64,000 nucleotides of DNA from Euphorbia lathyris (GCF_963576675.1 NC_088916.1:79749501-79813500); one strand, 5' to 3'. Counted from the stretch's first letter, positions 25,744 to 36,295 are shown. The notes: a model not told the origin generated them from the sequence alone. Translations and numbers: made by a program.

Positions 25744-28700
25744 ATGCAGGTAAGCCTGAGATGTGCCGAGAAGTCAAAGATGTGGTATATTGACAGCGCA
25801 TGCTCAAGGCATATGACGGGTGATGAAACTCAGTTCATCATGTTTGAGCGTAAACGAGGAGGAAGTGTAAGTTTTGGAGACAACAAGAAGGGTAAGATAG
25901 TAGGGTCAGGAACCATCGGAGGTAATCCTACTATTGAATCTGTCTCCCTAGTCAGCGGACTCAAATATAACTTACTCAGCGTAGCTCAGCTATGTGACAA
26001 TGGGAGAAAAGTTATATTTGATGCTACTGGATGTAAAATATACGAGGGTAATACAAATGAGTTAATTTTAACTTCCCCTCGCATAGATAATGTCTTTATG
26101 CTAGACTTAGAGAAAAAGTTTTCAAAAACTGTGTGCTTAGTATCAAAGGAAGAGAATTCCTGGCTATGGCACAGGAGACTTGGTCATGTAAGCATGGACC
26201 TCCTGGCCAAATTAGCAAGAAAGCAATTGGTTGAGGGACTGCCCGAACTTAAATTTGAAAAAGATCAATTATGCCACGCTTGCCAAGGTGGAAAACAAAC
26301 CAAACAATCTTTTCACAGCAAAAATATTGTCTCAACTAAGCGTCCGTTAGAATTACTACACTTGGATCTCTTTGGTCCAGTCCAGCCGCTGAGTCTGGGT
26401 GGAAGAAGATTTTCCTTGGTCATTGTAGATGACTTCTCTCGGTATACGTGGGTCATCTTGCTGACCAGCAAGGATGAAACCTTTGAGACATTTTCAAATT
26501 TGGTTAGAAAAATTGAAAATGAAAAAGACCTAAAATTAGCTCACATCCGTAGTGATAATGGTGGAGAATTCAAAAACCAAAAGTTTTTTGAATTCTGTAA
26601 AGCCAGCGACATTGACCACAATTTTTCTGCTTCTAGAACACCTCAGCAAAATGGGGTTGTAGAAAGGAAGAACAGAACTCTGGTTGAAATAGCCAGGACA
26701 ATGCTGGATGAGCATAGGCTTCCAAAGTATTTTTGGGGAGAGGCTGTTAACACAGCATGCTATATTCTTAATAGGGCTCTAGTTAGACCTATATTAAAGA
26801 AAACCCTCTATGAACTTTGGAAAGGACGAAAGCCCAATATTGGATACTTTCGTGCCTTTGGCTGTAGATGTTTTATTTTAAATACCAAAGATAGCTTAGC
26901 AAAGTTTGATTCAAAAGCTGATGAGGCTATCTTTTTGGGCTACTCAACAAACAGCAAAGCATACAGAGTTTTTAATAAGCGAACTCAAGTTTTAGAAGAG
27001 TCAGTACATGTAGAGTTCGACGAAACTAACCCTGCAGGTAGATACCAGCCGCTGACCGAAGATGATCCACACTCAGTAACCACCGCTGACCAAGAACCAG
27101 CTACTGAGTCATTCACTAAAAGGCTGACCAAGAGTAAGAGTGAACCTAAGATTACTTTTACTGACCCATCTACTTCTGCAGAGATTGTTGAAACACAGAC
27201 AGCACAAGACATGAATCTACCTAAAGAGATAAGGATTCCAAGAGGGCACTCAGAGAGTGCGATCTTTGATTCTGCTGGGAATACCCTGATGACGAGGAAT
27301 CAACTCAGGAAGTACCTCAGCAATGTTGCTTTCGTCTCAGTTCAAGAACCGAAGAATTTCGCTGAAGCTGAGTAGGATGAATTCTGGATGAACGCAATGC
27401 AAGAGGAGCTCGATCAATTCAGAAGAAATGATGTATGGGAGCTAGTGCCTCATCCAAAGAGTCAAAAGACCATTGGAACAAGATGGGTCTTCAGGAACAA
27501 GATGGATGAACAAGGGAATGTAGTCAGGAACAAAGCAAGGCTTGTAGCTCATGGCTACAGTCAGCAAGAAGGTATTGACTATGGTGAGACCTTTGCCCAA
27601 GTGGCAAGGCTAGAGGCAATTAGAATTCTATGTGCATATGCATCTTACATGAACTTTAAATTATTCCAAATGGATGTCAAAAGTGCATTTCTTAATGGAG
27701 TTATAAACGATGAGGTTTATGTTAATCAACCTCCAGGTTTTGAGGACCCTAAGTTCCCAAACCATGTTTACAAACTCAAAAAGGCTCTGTACGGCCTCAA
27801 GCAAGCACCACGTGCTTGGTATGAGAGGCTGACCAGTTTCCTGCTGACTAGACATTACGTCAGGGGCAAAGCTGATACAACCTTATTCATTAAGAAAAAG
27901 GGTAAAGATACCCTGCTGGCCCAAATTTATGTTGATGATATAATATTTGGTGCAACTAACGAATCAATGTGCAAGGAGTTTAGCAAACAAATGTAGACTG
28001 AGTTTGAAATGTCCATGATGGGAGAACTCAACTTCTTCCTCGGTCTTCAAATTAAACAAGGAAAGAATGGCATCTTCATCAGTCAAGCCAAATATGCCAA
28101 GGAGATATTAAAGAAATATGATTTGGAAAATTGCAAGCCAATATCCACTCCTATGGGCACTAACACTGTCCTCTGCACTGACGAGAATGGTAAGTCAGTA
28201 GACAGCAAATTATACCGAGGTATGATAGGCTCTCTACTTTACTTAACAGCCAGTAGACCGGACATTCAGTTTTCAGTATGCTACTGTGCTAGATATCAAT
28301 CTAACCCTAAGGAATCTCATTACATTGCTGTAAAAAGAATCCTTAGATATTTGCAAAGCTCAGTGAACGTAGGTTTATGGTATCCAAATACTCATGATTT
28401 TACACTCATCGGATACACTGACGCTGACTATGGACGGGATAAGCTGGAACGTAAAAGCACCTCTGGAGGATGTCACTTCTTAGGAAGCTGTCTTGTATCC
28501 TGGTTCAGCAAAAAGCAGGCGTCAGTAGCCTTGTCTACCACTGAAGCTGAGTACATTGCTGCTGGTCATTGTGTTGCTCAAGTCCTATGGATTAAGCAAC
28601 AGCTTGAAGACTATGGTGTTCAAACGAAGACAATTGAAGTCAAATGTGACAACAAAAGTGCAATTGATCTTTCAAAGAACCCAATTCAACACAGCAGAAT

Positions 28701-28875
28701 GAAGCATGTCAGCATCAGACATCACTTCATTAGAGACCATGTACTCAAAGGTGAGATCAAGCTGACCTTTGTCCCAACAGACGAACAGCTTACGGATATC
28801 TTCACGAAGCCACTGGCCCGTGAGCAGTTCAGTATACTGAGAGAAGCAATTGGCATGTTTAATCCTCTTCAGTAA
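25744..28875 (+). pseudogene. Pol of the inner copia element
   Basis: 1043 codons in one frame interrupted by TAG at 27373-27375 (outer copy GAA) and TAG at 27994-27996 (outer copy CAG). Protease motif DSACSRH at about residues 17-23, pre-integrase HRRLGH..CHAC near residue 145-180, integrase catalytic D, D and E in [16 protein letters not shown] and [16 protein letters not shown] near residue 730, and RNase H at the C-terminus ([27 protein letters not shown]). All catalytic motifs are present; only the stops disable it. It starts 5 nt after the gag stop in another frame. Confidence 0.94.
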
Positions 28876-29340
28876 ATTCCTGTGCTAAATGAATATGAAT
28901 GTTGAGTGAATTATTATGCTGAATGATTGGTTTTGCTGAGTAACTCATAGAAATTGATTGAACATCAAATACTGAGTAAACTTGCACACTAAGTAAGTTA
29001 GTTTAAACTTGAACTTAGAAATCATCCCTTTATGCAATACTGACCACTCAGAATATCAAACGATTAGTATTCTAAACGCTGAGTGTTAGATCCGTTAGAA
29101 TAAATGCAATAGCACGCGTATAGCCCTAGGATGACGTATACGTCGTATGTGTCATAAATGCCAGGATCTTTGTCGGTTCACAATCCCGAGGCAAAACTGA
29201 CACATGGATTCGATAAGATCCATTTCTCACCTCTATAAATAATGGGTAATTCCCCATTTTTATTCTTTACGCTTATCGAATACTCTGGCTAAGAAATTCT
29301 TTCTCTCTAAAAATCCCTCTAAGCTTTCCCATCCTCAACA
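28876..29340 (+). promoter_or_regulatory. Putative internal promoter of ORF3, inner copy
   Basis: TATAAATA at 29234-29241 lies 100-107 bp before the ORF3 ATG. The perfect 12-bp palindrome GACGTATACGTC (29133-29144) lies about 90 bp further upstream, with a CGATAAGATCC box between. A CT-rich leader (TTCTTTCTCTCT) precedes the ATG. Same order as the outer copy at 19580-20065. Confidence 0.5.
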
Positions 29341-32187
29341 ATGACTAAGGTTTCCTACAACATCTCCGGTGCTGGCCACTCTAAACCCAGCTCCGATGAC
29401 ACTTCCAGGCAAACCTCTGTGCCGGAACCTACCAAAGTAACCTCGCCGAGCAAAGGAAAAGCTGGCCAAACCTCTGGTCAGGGAAAATCTGTAAAAGTCA
29501 GGACCTACTCCAAGGTCTTTGAGAACGTCCGCGAATGGAAAGTTGAACCCTCAAGATGGGTATCAGAAAACTTCGTACAAAACGAACAACCTTTCTGCGA
29601 GTGGATTTCACAAAATGGCTGGACGGAGTTGTTTTCGGTTAGGGATCACACCTATCTTGACCTGGTAAGGGAGTTTTACCACAACCTCCGCGTTGCAAAT
29701 GACAACACTGACTATCTGTGTACAGTGGTTAAAGAGAAAACCATCTTCATCAACCCTCTCTACTTAGGAAATCTTCTCAAATTAAAAACTGAGGGAGCAA
29801 GGCTGAGAAGATCTGGAGATCAGGATGGCACTAGGTATGAACAAAATTTCTGCAAACCTGAGGGCCACTCAGGAGAAGTCTCAGCTTCATCTATGGGTCA
29901 GCACCAGAAGATGGCTCATTACTTGCTGACCTACTTCATCTACCCGAAGATCAACTGCACCACATCAGCAACTAACTTCGAGCAATGCTTTATATGGCAT
30001 ATGCTGACGTACACTCCCATCAATATGCCAGTCTTTCTTGTTGCTGGTTTCCTTAGAAGTATTGGCACGCTGAGGCTAGGATCAATCATCATAAGAATCC
30101 TCATCGACCATAAAGTTGATCTCGAAGGTGAGGAGAAGACTCGAGGATCTGAGATAACGGCTGCCTCGCTGAGAGCATTAAAATTTGGACAGCCTTTGAA
30201 GAAAGGAAAAGCTGCTGCTGCTGCTGCTGGACAAGCTGAGCCAAAGAAAGGGCGAAGGACTAAGGCCCCAGAATCCCGCAAAAGAAAAACAGCTGAGACT
30301 CCTTCCAAAAATGTTGAGTCTCCAGCAAAGAGGCAGAAGTCAGCTGGTAAGTCAGCTGAGAAACGAAGCAGGCAAGGTGAGCCTGGAACTGAGGAAACTG
30401 CTGAGCAACCTCAGAAGAAGCAGAAACCTTCTACACTGACTCCCCTCAACGCCATACCTACAGACTTTGTAGTACCGGGTGACTCTCACTTCACCCAATG
30501 TCAAGGTAGTGTAGCTGAGTCCGAAGAACATGAGGTACAACTGGATGATCATTTCATCTCACAAGTTGAGGAAGAACTTGATGGTGACAGTACCGAAGAA
30601 GAAGAAGAAGAGGCCAGCGGTCAGGATGACGCTGAGGACTCTGAGGAGACAGCAACTGAACATGAGACTAAGCAGGCCAATGCTGGGTTTGCTGCTGAAG
30701 ATGAGCAAGTACTTGATCAACACAATGTTGATCCAGTCCAAGAACAAGCTGACCAGCCTCATGATGAGCAACACGAATCTTCTCCTTCTCACTCAGGAGA
30801 TGCTACTCAAACTGTCACTCCACCTCGTAGAAGAAGAAAGTTGATTAAGGCCAGTGAGAAGCCTGTCAGTGAAGATTTTGTGCCACCACCAACTCTTCCT
30901 AACTTTGTCATTTCTAAGACAACCAAGGACCCATCCTCAGTAAAGCTTAAATTTTTCAAACGCCAACCAACCTCTACTGTATCGGCGCCATTAGAAAAGC
31001 AAGCCTCTGTTTCTTCTCAACATGAACATGCCAACCAAAATGCTTCCGCCACCTCAACCAGTCAGGTTGAGCCGATTACTGTCCATGCCATTTCTTCAAG
31101 CATGGTGCTGACTCCACACACTTCTGCCGTCAGCACAGACAGTATTCGGATTACCACTTCTCCAACTCAACTCTCTGCCGATCAATCAACTATACCTAAA
31201 ACTCAAGTGCAGATTGGTACAACTATTCCAGTCACTGACCAGGTCACTCATTTCACTCCTCTTCCTTCCGGTCACACTGATGTCCTTGAAGGCTCTCAAA
31301 GCTATATGAATGCCACTGAGTCCGGCAAAAAGCTCATTGACTCAGTTCAAGCGTTGATCAGAGACCTTCAACATTCTACTCCTCCTGCTGCTGGGTCTTC
31401 ATCTATTGAGACTACTCAGCTCTCACAGGTCACTCAGCTTCTCAACGAAGTTAAAGGACTCAAGGACTTACTGAACGTCATCATCTCTTTTCAAGCACAG
31501 CAAGCTAAGCAGGATTCAATCGCCAAGCTGGCTGAGATTCAGCTGACAATCGTGCAACACTTGAACTCTTTACAACAACAAGTTCAGAAATTGTCAGCTG
31601 TGAACACCGACTATGCCACCTCATCTGAAGTAAAAATGCTTTTTGCTCAGCTTCACACCGAGCAACTTAAGACAAATGAGCAAATGGTTTCTTACAATCA
31701 GTGCTCAATAGAGCAAATAGGTGAGGCTATTCGCTTGCTTAATCTGAATAAGCAAGAGATGGATACTGACGCACTAAAACAGAATGAGATGCAGTCTATC
31801 ATACAACAAACTTTCAACCACATTCGTCATAACAATATTCAACGTCAGTATTACGACACAGCTCTTTTAAAGACCTTTCACCAAATCTTTGCTGGTCTTA
31901 CTGAAGCCCTCATCTGGCAAGGAAAAGCTCAAGCGTTTAGCGTCAATATGCTCAGTGCTGCTGACCTCAACATACCCGAAGAGGTATCAACTGATGGAGT
32001 TGCAATTTTTGACGGCGTCAATGAAAGCGCTGAGAAACTTAAGGAGTTGTCCCAAGAACTGACTCGAGCTGCCTTAACTGATGCCTTCAGACTTCCTCCT
32101 CCTGATGCTGACAAAACGGGGGAGAAAGAACAAGCAGCTAGAGCTCAGCATGAGCGAAGTCAGTCGCAACACAAGAAAAAGAAATAG
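29341..32187 (+). CDS. ORF3 of the inner copia element (948 aa, unknown function)
   Basis: An intact ORF downstream of pol in the same orientation. Residues 1-60 are Ser/Thr/Lys-rich and probably disordered. Residues about 60-277 form the most protein-like part (VREWKVEPSRW, CEWISQNGWTELF, LVREFYHNLRVAND, MGQHQKMAHYLLTYFIYPKI, INMPVFLVAGFLRSIGTLRL). This resembles the plant-specific domain seen in retrotransposon-associated ORFs and labelled putative plant transposon protein; that match is from memory. Residues 287-345 are basic with NLS-like clusters, 393-447 very acidic, 690-845 Gln-rich and probably helical, and the C-terminus is Lys-rich. There is no signal peptide and no convincing membrane anchor, unlike the env-like ORF described for some Sireviruses. 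It is the only uninterrupted ORF in the stack. Confidence 0.8.
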   Translation: MTKVSYNISGAGHSKPSSDDTSRQTSVPEPTKVTSPSKGKAGQTSGQGKSVKVRTYSKVFENVREWKVEPSRWVSENFVQNEQPFCEWISQNGWTELFSVRDHTYLDLVREFYHNLRVANDNTDYLCTVVKEKTIFINPLYLGNLLKLKTEGARLRRSGDQDGTRYEQNFCKPEGHSGEVSASSMGQHQKMAHYLLTYFIYPKINCTTSATNFEQCFIWHMLTYTPINMPVFLVAGFLRSIGTLRLGSIIIRILIDHKVDLEGEEKTRGSEITAASLRALKFGQPLKKGKAAAAAAGQAEPKKGRRTKAPESRKRKTAETPSKNVESPAKRQKSAGKSAEKRSRQGEPGTEETAEQPQKKQKPSTLTPLNAIPTDFVVPGDSHFTQCQGSVAESEEHEVQLDDHFISQVEEELDGDSTEEEEEEASGQDDAEDSEETATEHETKQANAGFAAEDEQVLDQHNVDPVQEQADQPHDEQHESSPSHSGDATQTVTPPRRRRKLIKASEKPVSEDFVPPPTLPNFVISKTTKDPSSVKLKFFKRQPTSTVSAPLEKQASVSSQHEHANQNASATSTSQVEPITVHAISSSMVLTPHTSAVSTDSIRITTSPTQLSADQSTIPKTQVQIGTTIPVTDQVTHFTPLPSGHTDVLEGSQSYMNATESGKKLIDSVQALIRDLQHSTPPAAGSSSIETTQLSQVTQLLNEVKGLKDLLNVIISFQAQQAKQDSIAKLAEIQLTIVQHLNSLQQQVQKLSAVNTDYATSSEVKMLFAQLHTEQLKTNEQMVSYNQCSIEQIGEAIRLLNLNKQEMDTDALKQNEMQSIIQQTFNHIRHNNIQRQYYDTALLKTFHQIFAGLTEALIWQGKAQAFSVNMLSAADLNIPEEVSTDGVAIFDGVNESAEKLKELSQELTRAALTDAFRLPPPDADKTGEKEQAARAQHERSQSQHKKKK

Positions 32188-32738
32188 ATAGGCTAGCTCA
32201 GTATAGACTAAGTCAGATGTAATCTATATGCCGTATCTATAAGTTTTGCTGTGTAAACACTGACTTCCATCAATATATCATATCTGCATCTTTTATTCTT
32301 ATTCCTGAGTTATGATATATGTTAATATATGTTACTGTGTACTGAGTCATTACATATCTTCAATTAAATCAGCTATGTCTTATACTTATAAATCTTATTG
32401 ACTGAATCAAATGCTGATAACATGTTTGACATTGTCCTATGTGCTTATAAAACATTGTTTCTTAAGAATCCATTGAACAACAAATTACTCAGCGCACTCT
32501 ATATGATTAATCCTTCCGCTTTATACTGAGTAAATAGAATATGTTTAATAAGCTGACCTATATCTGAAAACTGACCTTAGACTTACTCAATTAAACCTTT
32601 AAATGTTTAGAGTAAAACTAAGTCAGTAGCTCAACCCTTACGGGGGAGTTTGCTAAATTATACTAGGTCAACTATCATGGGGGAGCTCATACTGAGTTCC
32701 TCGCTGAATAGTTTTACCAACATCAAAATGGGGGAGTT
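32188..32738 (+). promoter_or_regulatory. 3' untranslated region with three polypurine tracts, inner copy
   Basis: GGGGGAG at 32642-32648, 32679-32685 and 32730-32736, the last abutting the 3' LTR. A fourth copy lies inside the ORF3 coding end (32118-32124). Confidence 0.85.
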
Positions 32739-34075
32739 TGTTGAAACACCTTTCCACATAATTTTGATTTGACAAAATTGTTTAAGTATAATTGAAATAC
32801 ATATTCTAAACACACTAAGTTTAAATGCTTTGATTTATTCTACTAATATGTTTGTTCAATGTTGAGTTAAAATTGTTTATAAGACACAAGAATTTAAAGG
32901 CCCAAGCCCAATACGGAAGCCAAGGCCCAAGTCAAACAACTCAGTATAACTCGGCCCGCGTTTGTTAAAACGCTGTCGCTTTGGACAAAATACAACTCAG
33001 CAAAAGAAGGATCTAGAAGACCTTCGGGAACAACTTCAAGATGAAGCTGCTGAGTAGTCTCAACAAAGCGTACAAGACAGCAGCTGGCTAATGAAAACTT
33101 CCAGACAAAGTATTTCTACTTTGGGTAAAGTTCAGACGACACAGTATGCTGTCCAGTTGACTTTACCATAAAAGGAGAGACAGTCTGCTGAGCTGACCGA
33201 GGACAGAAGATACACAAATCTGATTGGCCGAGAGCTCTGAGCAAGTCAGGATGACAACGACAGGAAGCCGTTTCCCTCCAATGGTTATTTCGAAATTCGA
33301 AATGACCGATGCCCATACGTCTCTATAAATAGTGCCATCAGAAGCTTCATTCAACACAGAACTTGATCAAGCCATTACGCTGACCAAATTTCTACACAAG
33401 TTCTGCAAGCAAAGAAGCAAAGCAAATCTTACACTACAATTCATACATTTGTGTAAAAGTCTAGAGTGATTATTTCAATCATCTAAAGTGTCTTAGCAAA
33501 TCATTGTATAGGACAAAACACTTATCATTTCTAGAGATTAGAAAGGAGAGGCTGAGTACTCGGTTATAGTACTCAGCAAGAGATTAGGATTGAGTAGAGG
33601 TATAGAGGAAGGTACTCTTGTTATACTCAGTTGCTAAGATTGTAAAAGGTTTGAGGCTCTACCTTTAAAGAGCTCAGTAGAGGATTCGAAATCTCGGAAC
33701 GTGTTCCGGGGATAGGACGTAGGCTTAGAAGAAGCCGAACCTGGATAAATCTGCTGAGTAAAGTATTTCTTACCTTTAACTCCTTATATATATTGCTTGC
33801 TTAAAATAACCAAAAACTGACCAAGTAAAGAGGTCAAGTTGAGTTGTGCGCGTTAAACATCTGAGCTCAGGAATAGACTCTAAGTGCTATCTCCTGACTC
33901 AAGCTAAGAAACTGACCTAGTCACCAGTTGACTAAGCCAGTATCTTACTATTTACTCAGCGCCGCTGTTGAAACCTTTTTCCTTAGAAAAAGAAGTCTGC
34001 CCTAATTGCAAAAAAGTTTAAATAGTTCCTAACCCCCCCTTAGAACTATACTTGCAACCTTACAAGGGACCAACA
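32739..34075 (+). repeat. 3' LTR of the inner copia element
   Basis: 1337 bp, same length as the 5' LTR, ending ACCAACA before AATAC. Minus-strand open frames inside are chance frames. Confidence 0.94.
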
Positions 34076-34413
34076 AATACTACGACTCAGCCTTGCTGAA
34101 GACATTTCATCAAGTAGTTGCTGGTCTGTCAGATACAATTACCTGGATAGGTAAATCTCAAGCTTTCATAGTAAGCATGATCAGCGCTGCTGAACTCAAT
34201 ATACCCAAAGAGGTCTCAGATGATGGAGTTGCTATCTTTGACGGCGTCAATGAAAGCGTCGATAGACTTAAGGAGCTATCCACGGAACTGACCAGAGCCG
34301 TCTTAACCGACGCCTTTAGGATTCCTCCTCCCGATGCTGATAAAACGGGGGAGAAAGAACAAGCTAGAACACAGCATGAGCTTAGTCAGTCTAAGCAAAA
34401 GAAAAAGAAATAG
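34076..34413 (+). pseudogene. ORF3 of the outer copia element, 3' part
   Basis: Continues the outer ORF3 after the inner insertion, beginning at the second copy of the AATAC duplication. It matches the last 105 or so residues of the inner ORF3 (YYDSALLKTFHQ to a lysine-rich end). The codons for TGEKE contain GGGGGAG (34347-34353), the same heptamer as the polypurine tracts downstream. Confidence 0.9.
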
Positions 34414-34961
34414 ATGTAGGCTAGCTCAGTATATGCTATGTGTGTAGTCTCTATGTTTTTCTTTTGTCTTTTATTGTATACGCTGACTACCTCTATTAAT
34501 ATCAATACTTGCATCTTTTTATCCAAAACCTGAGTTATGAGTTATTATATACGATGCTGAGTATTAAGTTATTATGTATCTTCAATTACATCAACTATGT
34601 TTAATGCTTATAAAACTTATTGAGTGTACCCAATGCTGATAATATGTTTGACATTGACTTGTATGTTTATAAAACATTGTCTTATAAGACTCATTGAACA
34701 ACAAATTACTCAGCGCCCTCTGAATGTTAAAACTTCCGCTTAAACACTGAGTAAAATAGAATATGTTCCATGAGCTGACCTATATCTGAAAACTGACCTT
34801 AGACTTACTCGATTAAACCTTTAAATGTTTAGAGTAAAACTAAGTCAGTAGCTCAACCCTGACGGGGGAGTTTGCTAAGTTATATTAGGTCAACTATCAT
34901 GGGGGAGCTCAATACTGAGTTCTTCGCTAAATAGTTTTGCCAACATCAAAATGGGGGAGTT
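34414..34961 (+). promoter_or_regulatory. 3' untranslated region with three polypurine tracts, outer copy
   Basis: GGGGGAG occurs at 34864-34870, 34901-34907 and 34953-34959; the last directly precedes the 3' LTR and is the expected plus-strand primer. Repeated polypurine tracts are a described trait of Sireviruses. The rest of the spacer is rich in CTGAG/CTGAC pentamers. Confidence 0.85.
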
Positions 34962-36295
34962 TGTTGAAACACCTTTCCACATAATTTTGATTTGACAAAA
35001 TTGTTTAAGTGTAATTAAAAAATATTCTAAAGACACTAAGTTTAAAAGCTTTGATTTATTCTACTAATGTGTTTGTTCAATGTTGAGTTAAATTGTTTAT
35101 AAGACACAAAGATTAAAAGGCCCAAAGCCCAATACGGAAGTCAAAGCGCAAGTCAAACAGTTTAAGGCAACTCGGCCCGCGTATGTCAAAATGCTGTCGT
35201 TATGTACAAAACGCAGCTCAGCAGGAGAAGGATCTAGAAGACCTTCGTTGAACAACTTCGGGACGAAGCTGCTGAGTTGATTCGACAAAGAGTACAAGAC
35301 AGCAGCTGAGCAAGAACAACTTCCAGACAAAGTGTTTCCACTATGGGTAAAGTTCAGAAGACACAGAATGTTGTCTAGTTGACTTTACCATAAATGGAGA
35401 GACAATTCTGCCGAGCTGACCAAAAGCTGACCGAGGACAGAAGATACTCAAATCTGATTGGCCGAGAGCTCTGAGCAAGACTGGGTGACAACGACAGGAC
35501 GCCGTTTCCCTCCAATGGTTATTTCGAAATTCGAAATGACCGATGCCTCAGACGTCTCTATAAATAGAGCCTTTCAGTTGCTTCATTCGACACAGAACTT
35601 GATCAAGCCATTACGCTGACCAAAATTCTACTCAAAGTTCTGCAAGAAAAAGCAAAGCAATCTTACACTAAATTTCATATCTTTTGTGTAAAAGTCTAGA
35701 GTGATTATTCAATCATCTAAGGTGTCTTAGCAATCGTTGTTTAGGACAAACACTTATCATTTCTAGAGATTAGAAAGGAGAGGTTGAGTACTCGGTTATA
35801 GTACTCAGCGAGAGATTAGGATTGAGTAGAGGTATAGAGGAAGGTACTCTTGTTATACTCATTTTCTAAGATTGTAAAAGGTTTGATGCTCTACCGTTAA
35901 AGAGCTCAGTAGAGAATTCGAAATCTCGGAACGTGTTCCGGGGACAGGACGTAGGCTTGGAGGCCGAACCTGGATAAATCTGCTGAGTAATATCCTTCTA
36001 ACCTTAAACTCCTTAATATATATATTGCTTGCTTAATCAAAACTGACCAAGTAAAGAGGTCAAGCTGAGTTGTGTGTATTGAGTGTCTGAGTTCAGGAAT
36101 AGACTCAAAGTGCTATCTCCTGACTCAACGAAAGAAGCTGACTTAGTCACCAGTTGACTAAGCTAGTGTCTTATTTACTCAGCGCGTTGTGTAATCCTTT
36201 TTCAAAGAAAAAGAAGTCAGTCTTAACGTATTAAAATTTTAAATAGTTCCTATCCCCCCCTTGGAACTAACTTGTTACGTTATAAGGGACCAACA
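34962..36295 (+). repeat. 3' LTR of the outer copia element
   Basis: 1334 bp, ending ACCAACA before the ATCTC duplication. It aligns along its whole length with 13305-14642 and shares the TATAAATAG block (near 35560). Confidence 0.93.

Larger units (their letters stand above)
22600..34075 (+). mobile_element. Inner Sirevirus-type Ty1/copia element (complete)
   Basis: 11,476 bp with two 1337-bp LTRs and the exact 5-bp duplication AATAC (22595-22599, 34076-34080). It inserted in the same orientation into ORF3 of the outer element. All parts are present: primer-binding site, gag, pol, ORF3 and polypurine tracts. Three amber stops (25496, 27373, 27994) break gag and pol, whereas ORF3 is open throughout. 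The LTRs differ at about 20 positions by eye, mostly transitions. It must be younger than the outer element because it is nested in it. Confidence 0.95.
13305..36295 (+). mobile_element. Outer Sirevirus-type Ty1/copia element
   Basis: LTRs at 13305-14642 and 34962-36295 start TGTTGAAAC and end ACCAACA. The 5-bp duplication ATCTC flanks it exactly (13300-13304, 36296-36300). It has a tRNA-Met primer-binding site, gag, pol in copia order (protease, integrase, RT, RNase H), a third ORF and repeated GGGGGAG polypurine tracts before the 3' LTR. Subtracting the inner element leaves about 11.5 kb. Gag, pol and ORF3 all contain frameshifts or stops. The Sirevirus lineage is inferred from gag style, an ORF after pol and multiple polypurine tracts. 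Confidence 0.92.

Noticed and set aside
29341..32187. Calling ORF3 an envelope-like gene
   Set aside because: No N-terminal signal peptide and no isolated membrane span; the hydrophobic stretch near residues 222-260 is interspersed with polar and basic residues and sits inside the globular domain.
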